In this document: positions 44,070 through 56,176 of the stretch, one piece after another | Layout: each line of letters starts with the position of its first letter | Position numbering within the stretch: the first letter of the stretch is position 1 | NCBI GenBank assembly: GCA_030549205.1 | Contig: JAUKTV010000015.1 | Span: 434,001-498,000, forward strand | DNA length: 64,000 nt | Direction of reading: 5' to 3' | From: Apiosordaria backusii | Lineage: Eukaryota; Ascomycota; Sordariomycetes; Sordariales; Lasiosphaeriaceae | Notes under the pieces: model-generated | Told to the model about the DNA's origin: nothing | Database searches by the model: none | Seen by the model: the letters and a program-made list of their open reading frames with translations, nothing else | Translations under genes and position numbers: made by a program

Positions 44070-47000
44070 CTACCCCAGCACAGCCTTACCGGCTGGGCTA
44101 CTGGTGGTCTTCTTCACCTGCTTCCTCCACTGATCCCTCATCTTCCGTATCCTCTCCTCCCTCTCCATCTCCTCGACGCAGTCCGCCAACCTCTGCCGGA
44201 CCTTCTCATGCTTCTGCCAGTCCCTCGCCCCCATTTGCATTCTTACTATGAATCTCACAGCAGTAAGTGCTCTCTTCAGTGTCGTCGCTGGAGGGTTTTG
44301 TCTATACAAAATCATGGCATTGCTCTCGTTGCTTGGCAGTTGTTGCTGGCCTGACAACCGTCTCACGGAGCTCAGCTGTGAAAGAGCATTTCGATTCGAA
44401 GGGTTAAGCTCAGCCCGGATCCGGTTGATGATTGCCAAGTCGGCCTTGTTGCTGTTTTGTTGTTAGTATTGTTTTCACCAAGAAAGGGGAATGCGAAGAC
44501 AACATACCAAGCATCCCTGATCTGCACTTCCAGCAGCAAATACTTCTTTGCAAACGCCGCATCTTTCCTCAACTTGGCCTCCCGGTCCCAGCAGGCCTTC
44601 AGCCACTCCATCTGCATTACCATGCCCCTGATCTCCTTCTCGTGCCTCTTCTCTGCCGCTTCGGCCGCTCTGATGATGGCATCGGTGTCCACACTACCCT
44701 TAGTAACGGGAACCAGAGCACGCTCCTCATTAGCCGCCAACGCTTCCGCCACGGCCTTGTCCTTCTCAGCCTTCAGCTTCTTGAAGTCCTTTTGGAGCTT
44801 CTCGGCGCTGGTTCTGTAGGCAGCCCTCTCATTCCTTGCGCGCTCCAGCTTCTTCCGGAGTGAGATCTCAACACCCATAAGCTCATCCAGCGCTTCGCGG
44901 TGTTCGCGCAGTTCGCGGTCGAGCTTGTCGGCTGTGAGCTGGGACTCGCGGAGCATCTTGTGCAAGTCACGGCGCTCCTCGAGAGACATTTCACTGTGGT
45001 TGGTGTCGTTGCCGTTTAGGTGCTGTTGTTCGCGGATGGCAGCGGCCAGTTGATCACGCTCACTCTTGTATCGATCCATCTTGGCCTTGTGTTTCTTAAG
45101 GGCTTCTTCATGGGCAGCGGCGGACTCTTCAGCGGCGATCTGGGCGTCATCCAGGGCTTGCTCAAGGAGAAGCTTCTCGTCCTCGATCTCTTCAAGCTGG
45201 GTCTCAAGCTCCCGCGTAGAGGCTGCAGCCTTGCGTTCGGCCTCTCGAAGAGCTTTCTTGAGATCGTGTACAGATTGAGTAGCTGTGGAGAGTTGGTGAC
45301 GAAGCTCTGAGATCTCGGTTTTCTGGGCGGAACCACCAAGTGAGGATGGGGATGATGCGAATTGTTTGATTTCTGCCTCATGGGCCTTACGCTCTAGTTC
45401 GGATATTTGCCGCTTAAGAGACTTGATGGTATCCTTCTGCGAGGCCTCTGACTTGAGCTGCTCGATTTCCTTTTTCCTTGCAGCAGAGAGTTCCTTCTGG
45501 AGGAATGAGAGCTCACTGTTGCCATCAAGCCCCTGAGTAGGGAACTGTGAGGTCGCTAATTGGGTTTCGTAATCTTGGACACGACGCTCCATCTCGCGGA
45601 TGGTCCGGCGCAGACTGGCAAGCTCTTGGTTGTCCGTAGACTGTCGGAGCTTGGCCTGAAGTTGGCGGATCTCGTCTCCGAGACGATCCTCCTCGGCGGC
45701 AGCCTTCTCAATTTCGCTTTCCAGAGACCTCTCCACCTCCTGCTTCCTCTCTGCCAGGGCCTTGTTTTCCTCCTTCAAGCGGCGCAACTCGGCCTCCAGC
45801 TTTGTCCTGGTTACACGGAGATCCAGTCTCTCTTGGTCAAGCTTGAAAGTGTCCTCTCCATGCTCTTTAAGGCCGTTGATCTGGGCATCAAGTTCGTCAC
45901 GTTCAGCTCTTGTCTCCTCCAGAGCAGCCCGGACAGATCGGAGCTCGGCTTCCAGGGTTGAAGAGCGCTCCTGAAGGGTCCTCCGCTCCTTTGTGAACTG
46001 GGATACCTTCTCCGTAGCATCAGCAAGCTGGAACTTGAGGCGAGCGACATTCTCATTCGTTTGCTTTGTGGACTCCTGAGTAGCGGCCGAAGATGCTTGA
46101 GCGGATTCGGCTTTGGCTTGAAGCAAGACGACCTGTTGCCTCAATCGGTCGCACTCGTTTTGTTGTTGTTCCAGCTCCATGCGCGCCTTCTCCGACTCTT
46201 CATCGATAGTGGCTTGCAAAACTTCAACCTCGTCCTCGAGTGCCTCTACCTTTTCCTGCTGCGCTTGGCAGTCCAACTGAGATTGTCGAAGCTCGTCTTT
46301 GACAGCAGACAGTTCATTGCGAAGTTCCTCCAACATAGACTGTCTGGCACTGAGGTCTGAACGGAGTTGCTCGATCTGCACCTTCAACAGCAACTCGTCC
46401 TTCTTGTGCCGTTCTGTCTCGCTTTGCAGAGCTTCTTGAAGCTTCGATTCCTTGCTCGATAAAGCACCCTCGGTGTCCCGCAACTTGTCGATGGTCTTTT
46501 GGAGACCAGCAGCCCTCTCCTCGGCACGGTCCCTTTCTGACTTCAGTTGGTGACGCTCGGTTTCCCATTTCTCACTATCGTTATCATACAAGTTGTCCTT
46601 TTCGCGGCATTCAGCTTGGAGGTCGGAGATCTCGTCATTCAGCCGCTCGATTTCGTCCTTATACTGGCTCTGGATATCCCGTTCAATGTTCAGCGCATGT
46701 TGTTGTTCCCTTTCCAAGCTTTCCTCAAGCTCGTCCACCGCTTTCTGGAGACTCTGAACTTCTCTTTGAAGGGAGACGGATTCGTTGGTCAGGGCGTCAT
46801 GACGGGTTTGAAGGAGATTCTTTTCGTCGGCGCGCATGTTCAAGTCAGCCTGTGCCTGGCCCAGCTTAGCCTCAAGAGATAAGCGTATGCGCTCGGCGTC
46901 GTCTCGTTCTTGTCGTGCCGATTTGAGTTGCGTTCTTAGTTCGTCAAACTCCTTTCGCTGGGACCCTCGCTCCTCATTAAGCTGGCCTTCGGTAGCTAGC

Positions 47001-48460
47001 CGGAGACGCTCAGCAGAATCACGTTCCTCACGAGCTTCCTTGAGCTTGGCCCGCAGGTTCTCCATCTCTCTTTGCTGGACATCACGTTCATCCTCCATGA
47101 CTGCACACTCTTGCCGAGCCTTGTCGACTTCAGCCTGCAAACGAGCAATCTTTTCCTCCACCTGACGGGAGAGGCCCTTGGTAACCACAGACTTGTTGGC
47201 CATCTCTTCCTGCAACTCCTCCAGGTCGTTTTCAGCCCGTTCCTTCTCGGCAACCGCATCCTGAAGCTTGTCCTTCATGTCGTCGACTTGTTGTTCCAGT
47301 CTCCGGACGTTGTGTTCCAGGTCGTCGATGGTGTCCTTGGCCTCTTGAAGGCGATCGGCGTCTTTCGCTTTTTCCTCCATCTCCAGCATGCGCCGTTGTG
47401 TCTCTTTGAGTTTCTCTTCGAATTCGGCCACCTTGTCTTTCAGGTCCTCAATTTCGTCCTCTTGCTGGGTGATGACGTCGTCTTTCCTTCGAAGGTCATG
47501 TTCAAGATCAGTAATTTCATCCTGCAAACTCCTTAGCTTGTCATGTTCCTTCTGTTCCTCCTCTATTCGCCTGTGAAGACCATCCACCTGGGTTTCCTTG
47601 TCCTCGAGCGCCTGCCTAAGTCGCTCCAGCTCAGCGCGCTGGTCCTCGCTGGCGTACTTCTTTTTCGCCTTTTCTTGTACCTCGATAATCTGCTGTCGGT
47701 AGCTCTCGAGGTCTTTCTCGGCCGAGGTAAGGTGTTTCTTGTACCGTTGGAGCTCCCGCTGCATCGTAACCTTGTCGACCTTGAGCTCCGTGTTCTCCTT
47801 GAGAGCGGCTTCGCTGAATCCCGGCCCGGCCTTGCGCAACGCCTCCTCCAAAAAGTGAATCTTGAGCTTGAGCCCAAAGTTCTCCTTTTCTATCCTGTCG
47901 ATCACATTTTCCTGTTCACGCAACGAGAGCTGGTTGCCGTCTTCGAGTGGGCCCTTGGCAGAGTTGTCTCGTCGCCTCATGACCAGCGGAGTGGATGCAA
48001 CACTACTACTGTCCACATCGGGTAGAGGCGTGTGTTCGATCGACGAGGTGTTTCGAGAGCCGATGTACATGCTGGTCTCGCCAGCCGGCAGAGGCGTCAT
48101 GTCTTCATCGATCCTATTGAGAAAGTTTGGGGTCGAGGCCCGCCCCAGCCCGTTCTCCTTGCCAGCGCCATACCTTCTGGCGCTGTTCCTGGTCGCAGAT
48201 TTGAGGAGGGGTGTGAACTCGTTGCCGCCGAAGCCGGGGAGGTTTTGTCGATCCCTCAGAGGTCCTCGACCTCCGCGCGGGGTTTTGAGAGTCGGTCGGT
48301 TGCCGTTGCGAAGCTGTTGTAATAAATTCGCGTCTTTTGATGGCGACTGGAAATCTGATAATTCTTGAGAGAGGTCGAAATCTGGCTGGCGACCAAGGTA
48401 TGTCGCGTCTCCCACGTTGGTCCGTGGCGTGTCGAGACCGCCAATGCCTGGCTGCACCAT
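44070..48460 (-). CDS. Mto1/ApsB-type microtubule-organizing centre protein (CM1 and PACT domains)
   Basis: Exons 48460-44508 and 44451-44070 (56-nt intron, GTATGT to CAG, donor phase 2) give 1444 residues. At about 176-205 lies the centrosomin motif 1 signature (LREQENVIDRIEKENFGLKL, then KIHFLEEALRKAGPGFSEAA), which binds and activates the gamma-tubulin complex in fission yeast Mto1 and Aspergillus ApsB. Then follows about 1000 residues of almost continuous coiled coil rich in E, K, Q and R. The C-terminus matches a PACT-type centrosome/spindle-pole targeting region (MEWLKACWDREAKLRKDAAF, then AKKYLLLEVQIRDACNKADL), split by the intron. The N-terminus (1-170) is disordered, with TP sites such as ENEFTPLL-like and STPNFLNRI stretches. 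Expected at spindle pole outer plaques and septal microtubule-organizing centres. Head to head with a HAUS1-like gene. Confidence 0.93.
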
Positions 48461-49081
48461 GGCGATGGGGGGGTAATCGAACGGTTATGGATCGCAAAGT
48501 CTCAGGCTGCTGTGGAGAAAAAATGCCCAAAAACAAAAAAAAAACAACAATAAATACTGCTGTCAGGTCCTCGCCGTCATGAATGGTAAATGCTGCGCAA
48601 CGAACAAAAAAGCAAGGCAAATGCTGTGGGCGGGGGACAGCGACAGGCGAGGGTCGAGGAATTGTCAATTTAGATACAGGCACGCACATGGGTTTGCGAG
48701 GAAGTCGCGTCCACACGAATTATCTTGGGACGTGACGGGAAAGAACCCCTGCAAGGACCCTCGGAGTTTGTTTACTTTAGGAATTCTCGGCCAATCAGCA
48801 GCTTCCATTAGTGGTAGGTACGTCAAGCCGGCAAGACCGCCCCACCAAGCCCACCAAGCCCACCTTACCGTCTGCCAGGGTCTTGGCTCGTATCGACGAC
48901 ACCCTTCAAGCTCACCATCATGGGATGCAAACAAGACACATGAGACTCATGCTTTTGGCTGTTTCATGAATTTCAGATCCAAGTTGGGGATTTAACCTCA
49001 TAATTCAAAATACACTCGCAAAAACTCATCACCCACTCATCACTCGAACCTCACATCACACTCACTCACTTACACACAACA
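48461..49081. promoter_or_regulatory. Shared divergent promoter, ApsB-like / HAUS1-like
   Basis: 621 bp separate the two start codons. The ApsB-proximal part has an A-rich tract (AAAACAAAAAAAAAACAACA-like near 48530-48550); the HAUS1-proximal part is CA-rich (ACTCACTCACTTACACACAA just before the ATG). A direct repeat of CCCACCAAGC occurs near 48840-48860. No specific factor site is claimed. Confidence 0.5.
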
Positions 49082-50098
49082 ATGGCCCACCTCCTGAACA
49101 ACACCGCCATCTTCTCCCCATCCGTCGCCCGCGCAGCCGCCTCGGCAGCCAAAGACTGGTCATACATCGACTCCTGGCTCGCCCGCAAATTCCCCTCCAA
49201 CCGCCCCCCTCCACCATTCGAGCGCAACGCCGACACCCTCAAGGCACTCCTAGCCCTCGCAGCCGCCAACGAAGCCGCAGACGAAGAGCGTGCCCTCCTT
49301 TTCCGTCTCGAATCCGAAACCCTCTCCCAACTCCAAAAACAACAACCACCGAAAGACGACCTCCTCACCACAACCCGCGAATCAATCCTCACCTCCCTCG
49401 AAGACTCCCTCGCCCGCGAGGGCTCAACAGCATTAACCTCCCTCGCCCAGCTCTCCCTCCAGCTCAACTCCTCCCCATTCCCCAACCCTGTCTCTCTAGC
49501 TTCCGACCTCCTCTCCCTACAATCCCAACTAGCAGAACTAGAACAAACCCTCGCCAGAATCGATATCCTAACTTCATACATCTCCTCCGAGTCAGAATCC
49601 CTATCAAAGCTCTCATCCGAAATCGACGCCCGCCCCCGTCCATCATCCTCTCATTCTGACGATGATAACGGCAACCATGACAACAGCAGCGCCAGCAACT
49701 CAACAAAAACCAAAGGTTACCACCCCCACCCCTCCCTCGCAAAATCAAACCTCGCCGCCCAGCGCCGCATCAGAACACTTTCAACCCGTATCCAAGAGCT
49801 TTCAGCCCATGCATCCCCCAATCTATCAACTGAAAACGACAACAAGGGTGTAAGCATCCAGGATATCCACGCCCAAGAGCAAGCCTACCTGGAATTGCTC
49901 CAACAAAAGAAGGAGCTGGACGCCCAGCTGGCCGGGTTTGCGGGTTTGCCGCACGATATTGATGCCGCGAGGGAAGAGTTGGAGAACTTGAGGATCGAGC
50001 TGAGGAGGACGACGGAGAGGAGGGATAGTGTGTTTGAAGGGTTGGTGGAGAGGGAGACGCCCAAGAAGGGGAGGAGCGGGACGATTGGGAGGAGGTGA
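49082..50098 (+). CDS. HAUS1-like augmin subunit
   Basis: Single exon, 338 residues. The N-terminal block FSPSVARAAASAAKDWSYID, then WLARKFP, PPFERNADTLKALLALAAAN and EAADEERALL follows the pattern of HAUS augmin-like complex subunit 1. Augmin sits on existing microtubules and recruits the gamma-tubulin ring complex for branching nucleation. The rest is coiled coil (about 70-180 and 230-330) interrupted by a Ser/Asp/Asn-rich linker near 185-215. The tail is basic (RETPKKGRSGTIGRR). The ATG at 49082 follows an A/C-rich leader. Budding yeast lacks augmin, so this agrees with a filamentous fungus. Identification rests on the N-terminal signature; I could not align it. Confidence 0.78.
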   Translation: MAHLLNNTAIFSPSVARAAASAAKDWSYIDSWLARKFPSNRPPPPFERNADTLKALLALAAANEAADEERALLFRLESETLSQLQKQQPPKDDLLTTTRESILTSLEDSLAREGSTALTSLAQLSLQLNSSPFPNPVSLASDLLSLQSQLAELEQTLARIDILTSYISSESESLSKLSSEIDARPRPSSSHSDDDNGNHDNSSASNSTKTKGYHPHPSLAKSNLAAQRRIRTLSTRIQELSAHASPNLSTENDNKGVSIQDIHAQEQAYLELLQQKKELDAQLAGFAGLPHDIDAAREELENLRIELRRTTERRDSVFEGLVERETPKKGRSGTIGRR

Positions 50099-50728
50099 TG
50101 CGCGATGTATGAAGGATGAACAATGTTAAGTCATCAAGTCTTGGTCGTCAACGCCGGAAAGGTCCGAAAGTATCCACGAAAGCTGAAGAGCTGCCACGAG
50201 AGTTCTTGGTGACCATTGCAGGCTGCAAGTAGCTAAGACCTATTCACATAGTGCAACGAAGCGTGCTTCAATCATAAATACTGAGAGTGACCAGGTCCTC
50301 TCACGTTAATTATCCCTCTATATACCCTATCATAGGTAATGTGATTTCATTATTCACTAATGATTACTTCCTAATCCTCTTTCCCCAGTGGAAGTGTGTC
50401 TGTCATATCCACATCTCTTCGTTTGTTCATCCATCCGTCAGTTGTGTCCGTCATCATGTCCCATTCCCCAGCGATTCCAACGATGGTATGGATATAGGGT
50501 ATCAAGTGTTTAGCGAGTGTACAAAAAAAGAGCGCCGGTGGTGCGTAAAGCAAAAACAAAAAAGGGGTATAAAAATGGGTATCTCTGAAAGTGACAACAA
50601 GGGATTCGCGGAACTAAACTTCCTCCCACACTTTTTTTTTTTCCAAAGCATGGCCATCGCCATTATCCTTCACCATGACCGCCTCTGGCTGTTGGTCATT
50701 TTACAAAGGTTAGCAGCTAGTGACAGGT
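50099..50728. other. Spacer between convergent genes
   Basis: Between the 3' ends of the HAUS1-like and YTP1-like genes. AT-rich; no gene seen. Confidence 0.55.
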
Positions 50729-52605
50729 TTATACATAGGCTTTACCAGTCGATCTGCCAGCTGCTTCCCGTCTAGCCGCCCACCCCTTGATCGCCACCAG
50801 CAAGATGATCCATGCCATCAACAGCGCGACCAAGCCCATGGTAACCGTATACATGAACATTGGGTCGAGCTGGTAGTGGATCATCCCGTCAATCGTGTCG
50901 CTGGCGCTCGCCATAAAAAGGACGCCACCAGCAATGAGACCAAAAGCCGTCAACAGCTCCGTTGGAGGTCTCGAAGGATAAATTGACTTGGGCGGTTTCA
51001 GATAGGTCAAAACGTAGCTAAGGGCGCGGGCGAAAGACCCAGCAGTGATGAGATCACCCCATTGCTTGTGGACCATGGTTGAGATCATGCTCTCTTGGGT
51101 GTGAGAGCTCATCATCAGTCCCGTGAGGATAATGACAAGAGCCGGAATTGGGTTGAGAGAGCAGGAGTAAGTTTCTGGCTCACGGAGCTGGTCTCTCTCG
51201 GAGTGGTCATCATGATTGATGTCGATAACGTTGGTGTTGAGGAGATTCCGGATACGGGCGGATTCGATGAGCATGCCGCAGAGTCCACCTCCAATGAACA
51301 GGACCGCAATAGAGACGTGTTCTAGATCTTGAGGGAGCCATTCACCACCCCAGCCGCCAAGATGTTCGAGGAAGACGTTGGTTGAACCGTAAAAGAAGAT
51401 GATGGCACTTTCGACAAATTCGGCAGAGGGACACCATTTTTGGCCAGCCTTTTTGGGGCGAATGTTCCAAGCCTAGACGTGAGGTTAGTTACGGGCTTGA
51501 TGATTTGATAGAGGAGGGAGCTTACCCATCCAAGCTCGCCAAAGCTCCCTGCCCAACGACCGAGTGTGAATACTCCGATTAAAACAAAGACGCCTCCTTT
51601 GATCCAATGTGCCATACCACTAAAGACCTTGTCGCTTTCCTATCAACGATATTAGCAGCTGACTCGCTCATCTTAAGAGGCCACAAAACTTACAAAAAAC
51701 CGGCCGAAGGTAATAATCCCCGTGCAAAGTGCAATAGAGCCAAGAATCAGAATTATCCGGTCAACAAAATTATAAGCAAACATTAAGACCTTCCAGAAGC
51801 GATCTGAAATCTTCCCGGCCACCTTTGCGACAAATGAAAGAGCTTTGCCGGCCTTTTTCAACGTTGGCACATTGGGCTCAAGATCCTCGTTTTCGAACTC
51901 ATCGTCATGGTGGTACTCTTTATGAGCGGGATGTGAAGGGACCGTAGGAGAGCCGGGCGGTGACGAAGTAGAGTGGCTACGGAGTGTCTCCGAGCCAAGC
52001 TCAGTGCCCTGCCCGCTGTCATGAGAGAAACGACGGTAAGGACCTGAAAAGGCCGAGTCGTGGGCATGGATGGCCTCAGTCGACACGGGAATGAACCCCT
52101 GATGCTCGGCTGCGTGTCCCAATTCCCCTCGCTTCATCATGCCAGCCACGCGTGCCAGGAGTCCAATGGCAACTTGAGACACCACAGTGATGGTGACAAT
52201 CCACCCGAGCTTGTGATGGGCATTGTTTGGGTAGAGATCTGGCGTGCTGGCGTTGTAAACGATACCCAGCAACATGCCCCCCGCATTCAGAGCAAGAAAG
52301 ATGAACTGAACCAAGAGAGTGTACCTTGAGCGAGCAAGAGACAGCATCACAGCTGTAGGGAGCACAAACACCCAGCTCAGTACCATCAATACAATGTGCC
52401 CGTAGATAACCGCCTTGTGGTCTGGATGGGTAAAGTATGTCGGTGGGTACTGATCCTCCGGAAGAGGCTTGTCGGCGTCGGTCAACTCCATCATGCCGTG
52501 TCCACCTCCATTACCGTGCGCGAGGGTAGCTGGCATGAAACCAAGAGCCACCAAGCTCGCAAGAGCTGGTAAAAAGGAGCCGGCGAATATCGTATGTGTC
52601 TTCAT
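50729..52605 (-). CDS. YTP1-like multi-pass membrane protein
   Basis: Exons 52605-51694, 51639-51526 and 51472-50729; introns of 54 and 53 nt; 589 residues. A signal-peptide-like or first membrane segment (FAGSFLPALASLVALGFMPA) is followed by a His-rich stretch (HGNGGGHGMM). Then come four helices of a DUF2427/cytochrome b561-like region (HIVLMVLSWVFVLPTAVMLS), a hydrophilic loop at about 165-265, and a second membrane block (IILILGSIALCTGIITFGRF to the end) typical of the Ytp1 domain, with KPPKSIYPSRPPTELLTAFG in it. Yeast YTP1 is named for similarity to mitochondrial electron transport proteins, but its function is unknown. Conserved histidines in the helices could bind haem or metal; this is inference. 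Confidence 0.9.
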
Positions 52606-55213
52606 CTGGACTCTGTTGCTTCAAACATAACACTCGGACCTAGGCTTTCGCCAGAATAATATAGTGGGCCAATGCGTTTTAGGGATGGGTTCGATCGGTT
52701 GGTAGATCTGATATTGTATGACTGTCGTCCTAGCCTTGGTGCTGTTTCTGGCCAACGTAACTTAGAGATGTCGGAAAGCTGATGTTCAAGGCTGAAGATG
52801 GGACCAAAGTGTCGTTACTGTCATAAAAACGGGACTAGTTCCTAACCAAAGCTCTTAGACCTAAGGCGGCGGATCAGATGAAAGACAAAGACTGCTGGTG
52901 GTTTGATCTGGGGAACAGACCCTTCCGGAACAGGAGGGTGGGCAGATCGTGATCCGAGAGACCTTTTAAAGGAAGCTCCAAACAAAAAAGCTCCATGTGA
53001 AGCTCCAGCATAGCTCTTTCCCCGATCCGAGCTACAAAGGACAAGGTGATTTGTAATTCTCGGCCGCTTGGGGCCAAGAAGGGCAAGAATTCTCCTCGAT
53101 TCTATTCGTGCTTCGCTCTTTCACAGCGAAGCCGGCAACCATCATGTCACTCCCTCTGTTGGCACCTCACCAACTCCGGTACATCCGAGCCTTCCACGCC
53201 TTTCACAAGTGGACGGGACGGGAGGTGTCGATGAAGGGTCCACAGTGACGGGTGCACTGTGCGGGGTGTCATCGGGAAGTGCATGCATCTGCATCGCCAT
53301 CTTCAACCTCATCACCGCATCACCAACATCATCCAATCAGGTGCCGTGGAGTCATGCCATAATTGAGTCAGCCTTGAAGGAAGGGGGATGGTGTTGGTCT
53401 TGGGTGTCACAGATCGCTGCTGGTCTGTGGCATGTGGTCGGTCTTGATTCCTTCCTTGGCTTTATCCAGAGACACGTATGTGAAGAGCGGAAATATTTCA
53501 TTCGTTCAAGCGTCGGTAGCGGTGCAATTTCCTCCCGATTTTCTCTCGAGCTGTGTTGTTCGTGAGACCGGAGTTAGCCCATACCTTCATGTCTCTTACA
53601 AGGCTGATGATTCATTCAAGTGGGGCATCGAGGACCGTTGACAGCCGATTCTCTCACCCAACCCACGCCTTACATCACAGTATGAATGCCCGTCCGTCTT
53701 CACCCAGACAAAATATTCTCACAGGACTTCATTTTTAGACATGAACCACCACCGGAAAGCTTCAGAAAACCATGTATTTCATTTTATCAACTATTGATGT
53801 TACCAGAGAGTCCAAAGGGAATAAACCGGAAGAAGCCCTACACCAAGCCGTTGGACCCCTCCATCGTCGTCCCTCGCGGTGGCTTACTCCACACTTGTGC
53901 ATCGAGAATGGCCCCACATGATGAGAAAAACGAAACTGACATCGTCAACTCCCGCTCACGTTTTTGCGCCCGATACCACCCATGGCCGCTCTGCCGAGTC
54001 TCGGCGCATAAGAGCCTTGATGGCCTCGCCAGATCGTCGATCTGGTCAAAGAATAACGATATGAGCTCCGCGGGTTCGGACTGACGACAAGAGCCCGACC
54101 ATCTGCCCCGCCCCCTCCTTTTTGTTACACTTCACTATGCACAAACAGGACAGAGGGTATCACTAAGTCTACCATGTATCCGTATCCTCGCGGGGACAAG
54201 AAGGGAACCTGAACAGATGAGCACACTCTCGTATCACGACATCAAATGCATAAGTCCATCATGAAAGCCATGATGTTAAACCCGCCAAAACTTGGAGGTG
54301 TCGTCTCGATTTCTTCTGCAGCTGAGGGTTCTGAGTGACCAGGGACACCCCAGTAGTGCACTTCTTTCTCACGCTCCTCGTCGTCGAAGAACCTGTGGCA
54401 GTAAACCCCGATTTGTCCACCAGAAGAGCATTCACACTGTTACCGGCGGCGTCGGCATCCAAGGCAACCCAGATGGATTTATGCAACTCTTACGATTGTG
54501 TATAATTTGGTGTGTCACAGACCATGAGTGAACTCCAATCCGAGCTGGGAGTTCTCCTGTCAGCGCTTGTCCTGCCGCCGTACGTTGGGCGACAAGGCAG
54601 CTGTGGAGAAATGTGAGCGATAACTGACCAAAAAATTGACGAAGAATCGAAAATTTTGGCCTGCTGATGACTTGACATGACACTGAAAGACCGCGGACTC
54701 CGAACGTCCCGAGACCCGAATGGACGACTTACACAACACTCGGCAAGGTACTGCCGTGTACCACATGGACTCTTCATACTGTGTACTTTAATCTTATAGC
54801 TCCTAATTCCGAATAAAATCTGTTCTGTAGTACCGCTTCTTGCCCTCCACTGTTCATAGTTGATTGTTTCAGGGGTAAATCATGATCACACCAGGGACAA
54901 AAGAAAGCAATACAAGATAGATTTAGTCGTTGGGGCACTAAAATCTACAGCAACTCTCCGCATACCTGTAATTATATGCACAGAAAGCAAAACATTCTAG
55001 AACGCTGCAAGGCTGACCAGCTACCAACACCCATATCATGCCCCAAGAAAAGCCAAGCCAAGCATCATCGTCATAATTTCATCATTTCGTCAACTCTCAC
55101 CCCATACTGCCCACACAATCCCCTCCCACAAAATCCCGACAGAACGGTAAAACCCATGGAACCCCCCGACTCTCCCGAACCTTCCCGCTCGGCTCAACCG
55201 GCCCTGCCTTTTT
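52606..55213. other. Intergenic region without recognised gene
   Basis: Contains the probable promoter of the YTP1-like gene (about 52606-53050). The 165-codon plus-strand frame at 53068-53565 and shorter ones around 53.7-54.7 kb have no conserved pattern. No element ends were found. Confidence 0.5.
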
Positions 55214-56176
55214 TCACAGCGCAGATCCCCGGCCCGAACCCGTCGCCTGTCCCTCCAACAACACCCACCTATCCTCCTCCTCCTCACCACCCCCTCATTA
55301 GCCACCCTCACCCTCCCCTCCCTCTCCAGCTTCTTCAGAATCTGCACAACCCCCCAGCAGCAGGTACATGCAGCGCCTCAGGCACATCCTTGTAAATCAC
55401 CCTCACCAGCCCCATCAGCGTCCACCCCTTCCCACTGCCAACTTGCCCCCCCGCAACAGCAATATCAGGGTACTGTCTCAGCTGCTGGACGACCTGATCT
55501 TCTCTTTGCTGACGGTGCCGGATATACTCTTCAATCTTCTCTTTCCCTTGATCAATAACCGGTCCGTGGCCCGGGTAGGCCTTCCCGTTGACTGGTACTA
55601 AAGTTTTCATTTTGGATAGCGAGGTGAGGTAAGAAGAGAGGTCTTCAAACACGGCGGTGCCGTGGCCGAGGACGTTGTCGCCTGTGAAGAGGCCCCCTTC
55701 TTCTTTTGAGTCGTTGGAGGTGAAGTATTGTAGTACCATGTGATCCTCCGTGTGCCCTGGTGTGTGAACCGCTCGTAACCTCCCCCCTCCTCCCGGACCC
55801 TCAACTTGGAATTCTTGCCTATCTGTTATGTCTAACAAGGGGAATTTGGATGGGTTGTGGTAGTCTGGCCGGTGTTTATAAATCTTGACGTTAGGAAACT
55901 CAGAGAGGAGGTCGGGGATGCCGCCGACGTGGTCGTGGTGCCAGTGGGTGATGATGCATTTTGATATTGTGGCTGACGAGGATGACAGGGAGGATTTGAG
56001 GGCGGTGATCCAGGACTGTTTTCCCTCGCCGGTGTCAATTAGTATCCTGTTTGGGCCGGAGCCGACGAGGTAGGTGTTTGTGCCTTGGAGGGTGAACTTG
56101 GAGGGGTTGCCGGCTAAGATGCGGGTTATGGAGGGCGTGAGGGGGGTTACTTCTGGGAGGGGGGTAATTGGGCCAT
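55214..56176 (-). CDS. LACTB2-like metallo-beta-lactamase hydrolase, three apparent frameshifts
   Basis: Core frame shows the metallo-beta-lactamase fold: FTLQGTNTYLVGSG, HWHHDHVGGIPDL (metal ligands), HTPGHTEDHM, FTGDNVLGHGTAVFEDL and YPGHGPVI, ending IYKDVPEALHVPAAGG. This fits the LACTB2 group of single-strand RNA endonucleases/hydrolases. The core frame has no ATG upstream. ATG at 56176 (MAQLPP) enters it only if one base is added in the six-G run at 56159-56164 (plus strand). The C-terminal QILKKLEREGRVRVANEG requires one more base in the six-C run at 55350-55355, and the likely end RWVLLEGQATGSGRGSAL with stop at 55214 needs one more in the five-C run at 55290-55294. All three are one-base losses in homopolymers. 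Either sequence error or a decaying gene. Confidence 0.75.

Noticed and set aside
53068..53565. Plus-strand frame of 165 codons
   Set aside because: No family pattern; neighbouring frames are equally open, as expected by chance.
55338..55363. 26-nt intron in the LACTB2-like gene that would bypass the first C-terminal frameshift
   Set aside because: Too short to be spliced, and it would delete conserved residues; it also leaves the other two frameshifts unexplained.
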